Source: Pseudomonas svalbardensis
Lineage (GTDB): Bacteria > Pseudomonadota > Gammaproteobacteria > Pseudomonadales > Pseudomonadaceae
Length of the DNA stretch: 64,000 bases
Direction: 5' to 3'
Assembly: GCF_030053115.1 (NCBI RefSeq)
Contig: NZ_CP125619.1
Span: 56,001 to 120,000, forward strand
Notes under the pieces: generated by a model
What the model was told of the DNA's origin: nothing
Database searches by the model: none
What the model saw: only the letters and a program-made list of their open reading frames with translations
In this document: piece after piece, positions 8,204 through 18,939 of the stretch
Position numbering within the stretch: the stretch's first letter is position 1
Layout of the letters: each line of letters starts with the position of its first letter
Translations under genes and position numbers: made by a program

Positions 8204-9154
8204 ATGTCTGTGTTCACCCCACTGGCTCGGCCCGAGCTGGAAACCTTTCTCGCCCCTTACGGGCTCGGCCGCCTGCTTGATTTCCAGGGGATTGCCGCTG
8301 GTAGCGAAAACACCAATTTCTTCATCAGCCTGGAGCAGGGCGAATTTGTCCTGACCCTGGTTGAGCGTGGTCCGGTTCAGGAGATGCCGTTCTTCATAGA
8401 ACTGCTCGACGTGCTACACAACGCCGACCTGCCAGTGCCTTATGCCTTGCGCACCACCGACGGCGTCGCGTTGCGCGAACTGGCCGGTAAACCTGCGCTG
8501 TTGCAGCCACGTCTGGCTGGCAAGCACATCAAGGAGGCCAATGCGCAGCATTGCGCTCAGGTGGGCGAGTTGCTCGGCCATCTGCACCTTGCAACCCAGG
8601 CCAACATGATCAAGCGCAAGACCGATCGCGGCCTGGACTGGATGCTGGAAGAGGGCACGCAGTTGCTGTCGCACCTCAATGCCGAGCAAAGCGATCTGCT
8701 GCAACGGGCGCTGGACGAAATCACACAGCAGAAGACAAAAATTCTGGCGCTGCCGCGAGCCAATATCCACGCCGACCTGTTCCGCGATAACGCGATGTTC
8801 GAAGGCACTCACCTGACTGGGTTGATCGACTTCTACAACGCGTGTTCGGGGCCGATGCTCTACGACGTGGCGATTGCCTTGAACGACTGGTGTTCGGGCG
8901 AGAGCGGGTTGATCGACGGGCCGCGGGCGAGGGCGTTGCTTGGCGCTTATGCAGCGCTGCGACCGTTCACGGCGGCCGAGGCGGAGTTGTGGCCGACCAT
9001 GCTGCGGGTGGCGTGTGTGCGGTTCTGGTTGTCGCGGTTGATCGCCGCCGAGTCGTTTGCCGGGCAGGACGTGCTGATTCACGATCCGATGGAGTTTCAG
9101 CAGCGTCTGGCGCAGCGGCAGCACGTCAGTACTCATTTGCCTTTCGCGCTCTAA
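8204..9154 (+). CDS. thrB: Homoserine kinase ThrB (APH/choline-kinase-like fold)
   Basis: This enzyme phosphorylates L-homoserine to O-phosphohomoserine, the penultimate step to threonine. The 316-residue protein belongs to the Pseudomonas-type ThrB with an aminoglycoside-phosphotransferase fold, not the GHMP-kinase type. Visible motifs are GIAAGSENTNFFI, the Brenner-type catalytic motif NIHADLFRDN and the metal-binding GLIDFYNA. The frame extends upstream to about 8132, but ATG 8204 (MSVFTPLARPELETFL) gives the normal length and lies clear of the preceding gene. Confidence 0.93.
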   Translation: MSVFTPLARPELETFLAPYGLGRLLDFQGIAAGSENTNFFISLEQGEFVLTLVERGPVQEMPFFIELLDVLHNADLPVPYALRTTDGVALRELAGKPALLQPRLAGKHIKEANAQHCAQVGELLGHLHLATQANMIKRKTDRGLDWMLEEGTQLLSHLNAEQSDLLQRALDEITQQKTKILALPRANIHADLFRDNAMFEGTHLTGLIDFYNACSGPMLYDVAIALNDWCSGESGLIDGPRARALLGAYAALRPFTAAEAELWPTMLRVACVRFWLSRLIAAESFAGQDVLIHDPMEFQQRLAQRQHVSTHLPFAL

Positions 9155-9160
9155 AAGCTT

Positions 9161-9249
9161 CGCGAGCAGGCTCGCTCCCACAGGGGATCTTTAGTGGACA
9201 CAAAATCTGTGTTCGCATCGATCAATGTGGGAGCGAGCCTGCTCGCGAA
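9161..9249. repeat. Inverted REP pair downstream of thrB
   Basis: CGCGAGCAGGCTCGCTCCCA at 9161-9180 is mirrored by TGTGGGAGCGAGCCTGCTCG at 9226-9245, with about 45 bp between the copies. Each copy is itself partly palindromic. This is a classic Pseudomonas REP doublet, filling the gap between the convergent thrB and znuA genes. Confidence 0.9.
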
Positions 9250-9271
9250 TGGAGCGACACAAATGTCTGGG

Positions 9272-10189
9272 TTACAACGACTCCAGACACCCCGCCAAAT
9301 CATTCCCCAACTTCTCCAACACCTGCTCATACCCCTGAGCGGTCGCCGGCGTGTACCCGCCCAGCGCGTCCAGTTCCGCCAGCTTCACCGGTAGACCCGC
9401 CACCAGGGTTTCCGCCAGGCGCGGACGCAGAGGCGGTTCGCTGAACACGCAGGTTTTGCCGACTTCCTGCAATCGAGTGCGCATCGCCGCGACGTGCTGG
9501 GCGCCGGGCTGGACCTCAGCGGCGACGCTGAATACGCCGGCGTGCTTGAGGCCGTAGGCGTCTTCAAAGTAGTCGAAGGCCTCGTGGAATACGAAGTACG
9601 GTTTGCCCGCGATGCCGGCCAGGCGCGCCTTCAAGCGAAGATCCATGGCATCCAGACGCTCATCGAACGCCTTGAGGTTGCTCTGATAACGCGCGGCATT
9701 GGCCGGATCGGCTGCACTCAAGTCAGCAGCCATTTTTGTGGCGATAACACGGGCGTTGACCGGCGAAAGCCACAAGTGCGAGTCCAGACTGCCGGGACGG
9801 TGGTCGTGATCATGTTCGTCGGCTTCTTCATGGGACTGGCTATCTTCGGCGAAATGTCGCAGTTTCAAGCCCGGTAAATCCTGCACGGCGACACTGGGCA
9901 GCGTACGACCATTCAGCACGCGGGGCAGGAAACCTTCCATGCCCGGACCGATCCAGTAAACCAGATCCACCGATTGCACCTTCCGTACATCGGATGGGCG
10001 CAAGGCATAGTTATGAGGCGAGGCACCAGGCGGCAGCAAGACTTCCGGAATCGTCACGCCGTCCTGCACCGCCGCGGCGATCAGCTGTAGAGGCTTGATA
10101 CTGGCGAGAACTTTGACTTCGGCGTGCGCTGAACTGATCAGCAGAAAACTTGCGACAAATGCGACAAAGATAGAAAAAAGTCGGGACAC
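9272..10189 (-). CDS. znuA: Zinc ABC transporter substrate-binding protein ZnuA
   Basis: Periplasmic high-affinity Zn2+ receptor of the cluster 9 family. From the GTG at 10189 it encodes 305 residues with a signal peptide (MSRLFSIFVAFVASFLLISSAHA). Zinc-binding features are SPHNYALRPSD, a His/Asp-rich mobile loop SHEEADEHDHDH, SHLWLSPVNA and FHEAFDYF. A second GTG 9 bases upstream is possible but lacks a purine-rich site. The gene is divergent from zur with a Zur-box-like palindrome between them. One anomaly is that it is separated from its permease genes by zur, which is normal for Pseudomonas. Confidence 0.93.
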   Translation of the reverse strand: MSRLFSIFVAFVASFLLISSAHAEVKVLASIKPLQLIAAAVQDGVTIPEVLLPPGASPHNYALRPSDVRKVQSVDLVYWIGPGMEGFLPRVLNGRTLPSVAVQDLPGLKLRHFAEDSQSHEEADEHDHDHRPGSLDSHLWLSPVNARVIATKMAADLSAADPANAARYQSNLKAFDERLDAMDLRLKARLAGIAGKPYFVFHEAFDYFEDAYGLKHAGVFSVAAEVQPGAQHVAAMRTRLQEVGKTCVFSEPPLRPRLAETLVAGLPVKLAELDALGGYTPATAQGYEQVLEKLGNDLAGCLESL

Positions 10190-10216
10190 GATGACCACTC
10201 GAAGAGGTGAGAACGG

Positions 10217-10229
10217 GTAACATAATAAC
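10217..10229. promoter_or_regulatory. Zur box in the znuA-zur intergenic region
   Basis: GTAACATAATAAC matches the gammaproteobacterial Zur core GTTATANTATAAC at about 10 of 13 positions. It lies 28 bp before znuA and 27 bp before zur, placed to repress both directions when zinc is sufficient. The assignment is by similarity and position only. Confidence 0.65.
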
Positions 10230-10255
10230 GTCTCTCACAAAACTCGTCGCCGCTC

Positions 10256-10737
10256 ATGCCTAAAACACCGATTGCCAGCCGTCCCCACGACCACTCTCAT
10301 TGCGTCCATAGCGCATTGTCTGAGGCCGATGCTCTGTGCGCACGTCAAGGCTTGCGCCTGACCGCCTTGCGCCGGCGGGTGCTGGAACTGGTCTGGCAAA
10401 GCCACAAACCGTTGGGTGCCTACGACATTCTCGCGGTGCTCAGCGAGCAGGACGGCCGCCGCGCCGCGCCGCCGACCGTGTACCGTGCGCTGGACTTCCT
10501 GCTGGAAAACGGCCTGGTACACCGCATCTCCTCCCTGAACGCCTTCGTCGGCTGCAATCACCCGGGACACGCCCACCAGGGCCAGTTCCTGATTTGCCGC
10601 GAATGCCACGCCGCCATCGAGCTCGAACAGAAATCCATCAGCGACGCGATCATCAGTAGCGCCAAGGATGTCGGATTTGTCGTCGAAGGCCAGACCGTTG
10701 AAGTGGTCGGCCTCTGCTCAGGTTGCCAGGGGGTTTG

Positions 10738-10738
<1 letters not shown>
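10256..10738 (+). CDS. zur: Zinc uptake regulator Zur (Fur family)
   Basis: A 160-residue Fur-family repressor. It has an N-terminal winged helix ([33 protein letters not shown]), a His-rich segment [17 protein letters not shown] holding a structural CXXC, and a final CSGC that completes the zinc-binding Cys4 site. The location between znuA and znuCB identifies it as Zur and not Fur or PerR. Its TGA overlaps the ATG of znuC by one base, so the regulator is co-translated with the transporter and probably autoregulated from the shared box. Confidence 0.95.
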
Positions 10739-11515
<777 letters not shown>

Positions 11516-11523
<8 letters not shown>

Positions 11524-12304
11524 TTTTCTGCTCTACGCCCTGCTTGCAGGCCTGGCCCTGGCGTTGGTCGCGGGCCCGTTGGGTTCGTTCGTGGTCTGGC
11601 GGCGCATGGCCTATTTCGGCGACACCCTTTCCCATGCCGCGCTGCTCGGCGTGGCGCTGGGTTTTCTGCTGGATGTCAGCCCTACCGTTGCGGTCACCGT
11701 AGGCTGTCTGCTGTTGGCGGTGTTGCTGGTGACGTTGCAACAGCGCCAACCGCTGGCGTCCGACACGCTTTTGGGAATTCTCGCACCGAGCACGCTCTCT
11801 TTGGGTTTGGTCGTACTAAGCTTCATGCACGAAGTGCGGATCGACCTGATGGCTTATCTTTTCGGCGACTTGCTGGCGATCAGCCCGACCGATCTGGCCT
11901 GGATACTCGGTGGCAGCGCGGCCGTTCTGGCCTTGCTGGTGACGTTGTGGCGGCCATTGCTGGCAATCACGGTGCATGAAGAACTGGCCAGGGTTGAAGG
12001 CCTGCCGGTGGCGGCGTTGCGCTTGACCCTGATGTTGCTGATCGCTGTGGTGATCGCGGTGGCGATGAAAATCGTCGGTGTGTTGCTGATTACGTCCTTG
12101 CTGATCATCCCGGCGGCTGCGGCACAACGTCACGCCCGGTCACCGGAGCAGATGGCACTGGGCGCGAGCCTGCTGGGCATGCTCGCGGTCTGTGGTGGGT
12201 TGGCGTTGTCGTGGTTCAAGGACACCCCGGCGGGCCCATCGATTGTTGTGACAGCCGCCGCACTGTTTCTGCTGAGTTTTGTCCTGCCCCGTCGAGGGGT
12301 GTAG
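11516..12304 (+). CDS. znuB: Zinc ABC transporter permease ZnuB
   Basis: The membrane-spanning subunit of ZnuABC, 262 residues from ATG 11516 ([17 protein letters not shown]). It shows seven to nine hydrophobic helices. Family hallmarks are [27 protein letters not shown] near the N-terminus and [15 protein letters not shown] later on. A longer open frame from 11366 reads through znuC sequence in another phase and is discarded. The ABC-3 family includes Zn and Mn permeases; the neighbours make zinc the substrate. Confidence 0.95.
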
Positions 12305-12341
12305 ACTTGCTCGTTTTTTGCGCAAATAGAGAGTCGCAGGA

Positions 12342-13058
12342 ATGAAGCCGTTCGCCTCCCGTTATCTGCTCCTTGTCGCATTTTCGCTGCTACTGGGCGC
12401 TTGCCAAAGCACGCCACCGGCGGCCACCGAGGCTACCGGTGCACGGGCCACGGCCATCGCGCAGCTGCAACAAAGCCTAGCCAGCAGCGAACTGGCGACT
12501 GCTGAAGATCAACTCGCTGCCTTGCAGGCCGAGTCGCCCAACGATCAATCCCTTGAGCAATACCAGCGGCAACTGGCCGAAGCCTATCTGCGCCGCAGCC
12601 AGATCGTGCTGCAAAAAGGTGATGTGAATGCGGCTGCCACGGCGCTGAGCCGTGCCCGGGCGTTGATGCCCAAGGCTCCGGCGCTGACTGGCGGGGTCAA
12701 CAACGCCATCGTCAATGCCCGCAAAGCCGAGCTGGATAGAGCCGAAGCTGCGCTCATGGCTGCCGAAGCCAAGCCACAGGCCAAGGTCATTGATCCGACG
12801 GCTGAAAGCACCACAGTTGCATTGAACCTGACTGATATGACCAAGCTTCGTCGTCAACTGGATGCGATCGCCGCCGATGTGGTGAATTACCAGTGCGACG
12901 TGAGTATTCAGGCGCCACGCACCCAGGACTTCCCTTGGTTGACCACGTTGCTGACCAAGCGCGTGAAGAAACTCGATGCGGATTTTGACCTGAATCTGGA
13001 GAAGCAGATTCTGCGCAACGTTCCGGCGCAGATGGTTCTGAGTCCGCGTAAGCCCTAA
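12342..13058 (+). CDS. Outer-membrane lipoprotein, helical repeat-rich, PA5502-like
   Basis: A 238-residue protein with a lipoprotein signal: MKPFASRYLLLVAFSLLLGACQ has lipobox LGAC with Cys about residue 21. The mature part is Ala/Gln/Leu-rich and looks like tandem TPR-type helices (residues 35-150), followed by a less repetitive C-terminal region with one further cysteine (YQCDVSIQ). No catalytic motif is visible. It follows znuB by 37 bp on the same strand, and a similar lipoprotein occupies this slot in P. aeruginosa (from memory). A zinc-related role is only a guess from position. Confidence 0.7.
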   Translation: MKPFASRYLLLVAFSLLLGACQSTPPAATEATGARATAIAQLQQSLASSELATAEDQLAALQAESPNDQSLEQYQRQLAEAYLRRSQIVLQKGDVNAAATALSRARALMPKAPALTGGVNNAIVNARKAELDRAEAALMAAEAKPQAKVIDPTAESTTVALNLTDMTKLRRQLDAIAADVVNYQCDVSIQAPRTQDFPWLTTLLTKRVKKLDADFDLNLEKQILRNVPAQMVLSPRKP

Positions 13059-13074
13059 AAGCATCGTCGGATCG

Positions 13075-13166
13075 CCGCCCGGAGCAAGCTCGCTCCCACA
13101 GTGAATCGGGGTGTTCACACTTCTGTGATCAGCTCCGAATCCTGTGGGAGCGAGCTTGCTCGCGAT
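13075..13166. repeat. Inverted REP pair between lipoprotein gene and katE
   Basis: GGAGCAAGCTCGCTCCCACA (13081-13100) faces TGTGGGAGCGAGCTTGCTCG (13143-13162) across about 42 bp. It is the same REP family as the copy near 9161-9249, again at a convergent gene end. Confidence 0.88.
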
Positions 13167-13192
13167 AGCGTCCTCCCTATCAATACAAATCT

Positions 13193-15331
13193 TTAAGCCG
13201 GAATCGCCTTGGCCTTAGGCTCCCTGTCCCACACCCGATGCTGCCCGATCGCGGCAAAAAACGGTTTGATCAACTTCGCATCCGTACCCACGATCAACCC
13301 CGCATCAGCCTCGAGTTTCAACACATCCAGCAACTGTTTGGCCTCGCCCTGCAGCGCAATCGCCTTCAAGTGCTTGTATGCCTCCAACAGATAATGCAGC
13401 GCCACCCCGTCAGTGCTCAACGCCTTGATCGACGCCGCGCCACCGGGCACAAACACCGCATCGAACGCCACCGAAGGCAAGCCTTCCATCGACGCATCGA
13501 CCGGCAATGCTTTGCCATCGGCGGTGGTCACAGGAGCAGAAGTCGGACCGAGCAGTTTGGCGTGCGCACCTTCGGCCTTCAGCGCTTTCTTCATGGCATC
13601 AATCGCTGCACCATCGACGCCATTGGCTGCCAGGATTGCCACTTTGCGGGTTTTGATATCCGCCGGCAGCAAGTTGGCCTGGCTCAGGGCCGGCGAGCGA
13701 TCCAGTGAGGTTTTGCGTACTTCGATCGTCCCGGCTTTGGGCGCTGGCAACCCCAGGTTCTGCGCCACGCGTTTAGCCAGTTCCAGATCGATGTTGGCCA
13801 GAATCTCATTCACCTGGCGCGCGCGGATGAACTCCCGCTCAACCTTGCCCAGCTCGAAGCTGTAAGCCGAGATGATGTGCTCCTGCTCGTGCTTGCTCAT
13901 GCTGTGGTAAAACAGCCGCGCCTGGGAGAAATGGTCGCTGAATGATTCGCTGCGCTGACGGATCTTGTTGGCGTCAATGCGCTCTGGATAACTTTCGAAG
14001 CCGCCATCCTGGGCTGCCGGCGGCGTTTCTTTTGGCCAACCGCTATCAATGGAGTTTGGCTCGTAGGACGCGCGGCCCTTGTCGATGGTGGTGCGATGCA
14101 GCGCATCCCGTTGACCATTGTGGAACGGTGCGACCGGGCGGTTGATCGGGATCTCGTGAAAGTTCGGCCCGCCAAGTCGGCTGATTTGCGTATCGGTGTA
14201 GGAAAACAGTCGACCTTGCAGCAATGGATCGTTGGAAAAGTCGATCCCCGGCACGATATGCCCAGGGCAGAAGGCAACCTGTTCGGTTTCGGCGAAGAAG
14301 TTGTCGGGGTTGCGGTTGAGGGTCATTTTGCCCAGTGGGGTGATCGGCACCAGTTCTTCCGGAATCAGCTTGGTCGGGTCGAGGATGTCGAAGTCGAATT
14401 TATGTTCGTTCTCCTCCTCGATGATCTGTACGCCCAGTTCCCATTGTGGGTAGTCGCCCATCTCGATCGACTCCCAGAGATCGCGACGGTGGTAATCCGT
14501 GTCTTTACCGGCGAGTTTCTGCGCTTCATCCCACACCAGCGAACAGGTCCCGGCCGTGGGGCGCCAGTGGAATTTGACGAAGCGCGATTTACCTTCGGCA
14601 TTGATCAGGCGGAAGGTGTGCACGCCGAAGCCTTGCATGCTGCGCAGGCTTTTCGGGATCGCCCGGTCGGACATGGTCCAGATCACCATGTGCGCCGACT
14701 CTGGTACCAGAGAGACAAAATCCCAAAAGGTATCGTGAGCTGAGCCACCGGTGGGTATCTCATTGTGCGGCTCGGGTTTCACCGCGTGCACGAAGTCAGG
14801 AAATTTGATCGCATCCTGAATGAAAAACACCGGCATGTTGTTGCCCACTAAGTCGAAGTTGCCTTCGTCGGTGAAAAACTTCACCGCGAAACCTCGTACG
14901 TCCCGCACGGTATCGCCCGACCCACGAGGGCCCTGCACCGTGGAGAAGCGGACGAAGACCGGGGTTTTTTGGCTTGGGTCTTGTAGGAACCCGGCCTTGG
15001 TCAGCACGGAATGGGTTTCATAGCTCTGGAAGTAGCCGTGAGCACCGGTGCCGCGGGCGTGGACGATGCGCTCGGGAATGCGTTCATGGTCAAAGTGCGT
15101 GATCTTTTCACGCATGATGAAATCTTCCAGCAACGATGGCCCGCGGGCGCCGGCTTTCAACGTGTTCTGGTTGTCCGAGACTTTCACGCCCTGGTTGGTG
15201 CGCAGGGCCTGTTCAGTGGCGTCGGAGCGAAATTGCTCCAGGCTGTCGAGCTTGGCATTGGTGTTACCGCGGTCCGGGGTATCGGTCCCGGCCAGTGCGC
15301 TTTTGGTTGCGGCAGGTTTTTTAGTACTCAT
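13193..15331 (-). CDS. katE: Large-subunit monofunctional catalase KatE (HPII type)
   Basis: Heme catalase that dismutates H2O2, 712 residues from ATG 15331. The start is fixed by a GAGGAG box 9 bp upstream. The core contains [15 protein letters not shown] (catalytic His) and [18 protein letters not shown] (proximal heme Tyr). The extra C-terminal domain of about 150 residues after NLGLPAP is flavodoxin/GATase-like, with [12 protein letters not shown] and [10 protein letters not shown], as in clade 2 catalases such as E. coli HPII. There is no signal peptide, so it is cytoplasmic. In related bacteria this gene is RpoS-controlled; no clear promoter could be fixed here. Confidence 0.95.
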   Translation of the reverse strand: MSTKKPAATKSALAGTDTPDRGNTNAKLDSLEQFRSDATEQALRTNQGVKVSDNQNTLKAGARGPSLLEDFIMREKITHFDHERIPERIVHARGTGAHGYFQSYETHSVLTKAGFLQDPSQKTPVFVRFSTVQGPRGSGDTVRDVRGFAVKFFTDEGNFDLVGNNMPVFFIQDAIKFPDFVHAVKPEPHNEIPTGGSAHDTFWDFVSLVPESAHMVIWTMSDRAIPKSLRSMQGFGVHTFRLINAEGKSRFVKFHWRPTAGTCSLVWDEAQKLAGKDTDYHRRDLWESIEMGDYPQWELGVQIIEEENEHKFDFDILDPTKLIPEELVPITPLGKMTLNRNPDNFFAETEQVAFCPGHIVPGIDFSNDPLLQGRLFSYTDTQISRLGGPNFHEIPINRPVAPFHNGQRDALHRTTIDKGRASYEPNSIDSGWPKETPPAAQDGGFESYPERIDANKIRQRSESFSDHFSQARLFYHSMSKHEQEHIISAYSFELGKVEREFIRARQVNEILANIDLELAKRVAQNLGLPAPKAGTIEVRKTSLDRSPALSQANLLPADIKTRKVAILAANGVDGAAIDAMKKALKAEGAHAKLLGPTSAPVTTADGKALPVDASMEGLPSVAFDAVFVPGGAASIKALSTDGVALHYLLEAYKHLKAIALQGEAKQLLDVLKLEADAGLIVGTDAKLIKPFFAAIGQHRVWDREPKAKAIPA

Positions 15332-15595
15332 CAGACAAAACTCCTCGTTGCGATTCCCGCCGTAGCCAGGACTCTTGAGCAAATACCCCAGGCACGGACC
15401 GGGGGCGTTTTCGAGTTGCCTAATTAGTGACTGATGACGTTTTGCGCCGTTCCTTTTTTCTAACCTTTGATCGCGTTATTGCCAAATGGAAGGTTGAATG
15501 CGGAATAAATGCTAATAACCTCTATACGGACAGGCTAAAATGCGCGCCCGGCTAACCGCTGATCCTTTTCCAACGCGCCCCACAAGGTTCGCTAC

Positions 15596-16603
15596 GTGAT
15601 CGAGTTTCAAAACGTCCACAAAACCTACCGCGTCGCCGGTAAGGATATTCCCGCCCTGCATCCGACCAGTCTGACGATTGAGAACGGTCAGGTCTTCGGT
15701 TTGATCGGCCATTCCGGTGCGGGAAAAAGTACCCTGCTGCGTCTGATCAATCGCCTTGAAGAGTCCAGTGGCGGCAAGATATTCGTCGACGGCGAAGAAG
15801 TCACTGCGCTCGACGCCAACAGCCTGCGACGCTTCCGTCAGCAAGTCGGGATGATTTTCCAGCACTTCAACTTGCTGGCGTCCAAGACCGTGGCCGACAA
15901 CGTCGCGCTGCCATTGACCCTGGCCGGTGAGCTGTCCCGCAGTGAGATTGACCGGCGTGTGGCCGAGTTGCTGAAGCGGGTCGGCCTGTCTGACCACGCC
16001 AAGAAGTACCCGGCGCAGTTGTCCGGTGGCCAGAAGCAGCGCGTCGGCATCGCCCGCGCCCTGGCAACCAAGCCGAAAATCCTGCTGTGCGACGAAGCCA
16101 CCAGCGCACTGGACCCGCAGACCACTGCGTCGGTCCTGCAATTGCTGGCCGAGATCAATCGCGAACTGAAGCTGACCATCGTGTTGATTACCCACGAGAT
16201 GGACGTGATCCGCCGGGTCTGCGACCAGGTCGCGGTGATGGACGCTGGCGTGATCGTCGAGCAAGGTTCGGTAGCCGAGGTGTTCCTGCATCCGAAGCAC
16301 CCGACCACCAAGCGCTTCGTGCAAGAAGACGAGCAGATCGACGAAAGCGAACAGCGCGACGACTTCGCTCACGTGCCGGGCCGCATCGTGCGTCTGACCT
16401 TTCAGGGCGAAGCGACCTACGCACCGCTACTGGGCACTGTCGCTCGTGAAACGGGTGTGGACTACAGCATCCTGGCCGGTCGTATCGACCGCATCAAAGA
16501 CGTGCCCTACGGGCAGTTGACCCTGGCCGTTACCGGTGGCGACATGGAAGCGGCGTTCGCCCACTTCACCGCAGCTGACGTCCACATGGAGGTGCTGCGC
16601 TGA
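15596..16603 (+). CDS. metN: D-/L-methionine ABC transporter ATPase MetN
   Basis: ATPase of the MetNIQ methionine importer, 335 residues from a GTG start ([13 protein letters not shown]). Walker A is GHSGAGKST, the signature is [15 protein letters not shown], Walker B is [13 protein letters not shown], and the switch His is in ITHEMDV. After residue 250 comes the C-terminal NIL (ferredoxin-like) domain, which binds methionine and trans-inhibits the pump; this distinguishes MetN from other polar amino acid ATPases. Its stop overlaps metI by one base. Confidence 0.95.
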   Translation: MIEFQNVHKTYRVAGKDIPALHPTSLTIENGQVFGLIGHSGAGKSTLLRLINRLEESSGGKIFVDGEEVTALDANSLRRFRQQVGMIFQHFNLLASKTVADNVALPLTLAGELSRSEIDRRVAELLKRVGLSDHAKKYPAQLSGGQKQRVGIARALATKPKILLCDEATSALDPQTTASVLQLLAEINRELKLTIVLITHEMDVIRRVCDQVAVMDAGVIVEQGSVAEVFLHPKHPTTKRFVQEDEQIDESEQRDDFAHVPGRIVRLTFQGEATYAPLLGTVARETGVDYSILAGRIDRIKDVPYGQLTLAVTGGDMEAAFAHFTAADVHMEVLR

Positions 16604-17277
16604 TGGAAGTCCTGGCAAGTTTCTTCGTCAACATCGACTGGTTCGAAATCTGGCTGGCCACCGGCGATACCTTTCTGATGCTCTTCGGTTCGCTGTTGTT
16701 CACCGTTTTGCTCGGCCTGCCCCTGGGCGTGCTGTTGTTCCTCTGCAGCCCGCGTCAGTTGCTGGAAGCCAAAGGCGTCTACGCGATGCTGTCGCTGGCG
16801 GTGAACATCCTGCGTTCGCTGCCGTTCATCATTCTGCTGATTGTGATGATTCCGTTCACGGTGTTGATCACCGGTACGTCCCTCGGTGTCGCCGGTGCGA
16901 TTCCGCCGCTGGTGGTGGGCGCTACGCCATTCTTTGCGCGACTGGTGGAAACCGCCCTGCGTGAAGTGGATCGCGGCATCATCGAGGCAACCCAGGCCAT
17001 GGGCGCGACCACGCGGCAGATCATCACCAATGCCTTGCTGCCGGAAGCCCGCCCGGGCATCTTCGCGGCGATTACAGTGACAGCCATTACACTGGTGTCC
17101 TACACGGCGATGGCGGGTGTGGTCGGCGCGGGTGGTTTGGGCGACCTAGCGATCCGTTTCGGTTACCAGCGTTTCCAGCCTGATGTGATGGTCGTGACGG
17201 TGATGTTGCTGCTGGTGATCGTTCAGGTTCTGCAAACCGTTGGCGACAAACTGGTTGTCCATTTCTCCAGGAAATAA
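16603..17277 (+). CDS. metI: Methionine ABC transporter permease MetI
   Basis: A 224-residue inner-membrane permease with five predicted helices. It carries the EAA-loop signature LVETALREVDRGIIEATQAMGA, where it contacts MetN, and the MetI-family segments LRSLPFIILLIVMIPFT and AGVVGAGGLGDLAIRFGYQRF. It is translationally coupled to metN. The gap to metQ is 104 bp. Confidence 0.95.
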   Translation: MEVLASFFVNIDWFEIWLATGDTFLMLFGSLLFTVLLGLPLGVLLFLCSPRQLLEAKGVYAMLSLAVNILRSLPFIILLIVMIPFTVLITGTSLGVAGAIPPLVVGATPFFARLVETALREVDRGIIEATQAMGATTRQIITNALLPEARPGIFAAITVTAITLVSYTAMAGVVGAGGLGDLAIRFGYQRFQPDVMVVTVMLLLVIVQVLQTVGDKLVVHFSRK

Positions 17278-17381
17278 ACAGTTCTCGTAAATGACAATTG
17301 AGCCGGCCATTCGCTGGCAGGCGCCGAATTCAGGCGCCTCAAACGGGCACCGCAAGCGGGCGCCCACAAGGAGTTAGCTGA

Positions 17382-18155
17382 ATGAAAAAACTACTCGTAG
17401 CGCTCGCAACAGTTGCAGCGTTCTCTGCTCAGGCCGATGAAACCCTGACCGTCGCGGCTACCCCGGTTCCGCACGCAGAAATCCTCGAATTCGTTAAACC
17501 GGCCCTGGCCAAAGAAGGCGTGGACCTGAGGGTCAAAGTCTTCACCGACTACATCCAGCCGAACGTGCAGGTGGCCGAAAAACGTCTGGACGCCAATTTC
17601 TTCCAGCACCAGCCGTACCTCGACGAATTCAACAAGGCCAAGGGCACCAATCTGGTGGCCGTTGCCGGCGTGCACCTGGAACCGCTGGGCGCTTACTCCA
17701 GCAAGTACAAAGCGCTGACCGAGCTGCCAGGCGGCGCCAACGTGGTGATCCCGAACGACGCCACCAACGGCGGCCGTGCGCTGTTGCTGCTGGCGAAGGC
17801 TGGCCTGATCAAGTTGAAGGATTCGAACAACATCCTCGCGACCGTCAAGGACATCACCGAGAACTCCAAGGACCTGAAATTCCGTGAACTGGAAGCCGCG
17901 ACCATCCCGCGCGTGCTGACCCAGGTCGACCTGGCACTGATCAACACCAACTACGCGCTGGAAGCCAAGCTTGATCCGTCCAAGGACGCGCTGGTCATCG
18001 AAGGCAACGACTCGCCTTACGTGAACATCCTCGTTGCCCGTCCAGACGACAAGGACAGCGAAGCGATGAAGAAGCTGATTGCTGCCCTGCACAGCCCGGA
18101 AGTGAAAGCCTTCATCCTCGAGAAGTACAAAGGCGCGGTATTGCCAGCGTTTTGA
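17382..18155 (+). CDS. metQ: Methionine-binding protein MetQ
   Basis: A 257-residue substrate-binding protein of the NlpA/MetQ family. It has a signal peptide, MKKLLVALATVAAFSAQA, cleaved before DE. There is no lipobox cysteine, so unlike E. coli MetQ it should be a soluble periplasmic protein. Family motifs are TVAATPVPHAEILE, VFTDYIQPN, ANFFQHQPYLDEFNK and LINTNYALEA. It closes the metNIQ operon, which ends at a strong terminator about 20 bp after the stop. Confidence 0.95.
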   Translation: MKKLLVALATVAAFSAQADETLTVAATPVPHAEILEFVKPALAKEGVDLRVKVFTDYIQPNVQVAEKRLDANFFQHQPYLDEFNKAKGTNLVAVAGVHLEPLGAYSSKYKALTELPGGANVVIPNDATNGGRALLLLAKAGLIKLKDSNNILATVKDITENSKDLKFRELEAATIPRVLTQVDLALINTNYALEAKLDPSKDALVIEGNDSPYVNILVARPDDKDSEAMKKLIAALHSPEVKAFILEKYKGAVLPAF

Positions 18156-18171
18156 TCTGAAGCGTTAACGA

Positions 18172-18204
18172 AAAATGGGGCGCATCGAATGCGCCCCATT
18201 TTTT
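18172..18204 (+). terminator. Terminator of metNIQ
   Basis: A perfect ATGGGGCGCAT/ATGCGCCCCAT stem with a short CGA loop, flanked by A5 on the left and T6 on the right. Confidence 0.92.
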
Positions 18205-18220
18205 ATGCCTGAAACACCAA

Positions 18221-18292
18221 CCTGTAGGAGCCAGGCTTGCCGGCGAAGGCGGTCTTACGGGCGCCTTCGCCGGCAAGCCTGGCTCCTACAGG
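18221..18292. repeat. Perfect 31-bp inverted repeat (REP-type palindrome)
   Basis: The left arm at 18221-18251 (CCTGTAGGAGCCAGGCTTGC and 11 more bases) is an exact reverse complement of the right arm at 18262-18292, with a 10-bp loop GTCTTACGGG. The core GCCAGGCTTGCCGGCGAAGG is a second Pseudomonas REP family, distinct from the GAGCAGGCTCGC type. It separates the convergent metQ and SCO1 genes. Confidence 0.92.
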
Positions 18293-18303
18293 GGGCGTGG
18301 TGC

Positions 18304-18939
18304 TTAGTTACGGTTTAGCATCACCGGCAACTGTGCCACCAATTTCACGTTGTTCAACGGCGCCCGAATGAACCCACGCTGCGTCCCGTCCGGCCCGATC
18401 ACCGCCAGGTTGCCGCTGTGGTCAACGGTGTAATTCGGTTTGCTGGTGTCCGCTGGAATGAACGGAATACTCACCGCGTTGGCCAGTTTCTGGATGTCTT
18501 CAACCGACGAAGCCGTCAGCCCTTTGAACTGAGGATCGAAGTAGCCCAAGTACTGCTTGAGCTGCTGGGGCGTATCGCGATTCGGGTCGACGCTGACCAG
18601 AATGATCTGCAACTTATCCACAGCCTCTGGCGGCAGTTCGCTCTTGATCTGACGCAACTGGGCGAGGGTGGTCGGGCAGATGTCCGGGCAGAAGGTGTAG
18701 CCGAAGAACAGCAGCGACCATTTGTCTTTCAGCTCGTTGACCGCCACTGGTTTGCCGTCCTGATCGGTCATCGTCACGTTCGGCAGGTTGCGGCTTTGCG
18801 GCAGCAGAATGATCCCGGCATCGATCAGAGCCGTCGGGTCGCCCTGGCCTTTTCCGGACAGCACTTTGTTAATGGTCAGGCCCAGGACCAGCGCGATCAG
18901 GGCGACGAGGATGAAGACGGTTTTCTGGGTTCGAGTCAT
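18304..18939 (-). CDS. SCO1/SenC copper chaperone for cytochrome c oxidase
   Basis: A 211-residue membrane-anchored thioredoxin-fold protein that delivers copper or electrons to the CuA site of cytochrome oxidase. One N-terminal membrane helix (residues 6-27) precedes the domain. The copper ligands are the CPDICP motif (in [15 protein letters not shown]) and a conserved His in [11 protein letters not shown] 18939 overlaps the ctaB stop by ATGA, showing coupled translation at the end of the oxidase assembly operon. A longer frame upstream to 19098 is out of register with ctaB and discarded. Confidence 0.93.
   Translation of the reverse strand: MTRTQKTVFILVALIALVLGLTINKVLSGKGQGDPTALIDAGIILLPQSRNLPNVTMTDQDGKPVAVNELKDKWSLLFFGYTFCPDICPTTLAQLRQIKSELPPEAVDKLQIILVSVDPNRDTPQQLKQYLGYFDPQFKGLTASSVEDIQKLANAVSIPFIPADTSKPNYTVDHSGNLAVIGPDGTQRGFIRAPLNNVKLVAQLPVMLNRN

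Noticed and set aside
15383..15595. Methionine-responsive riboswitch upstream of metN
   Set aside because: No SAM-riboswitch-like conserved stems are apparent; the region is probably just the divergent katE/metN promoter area.
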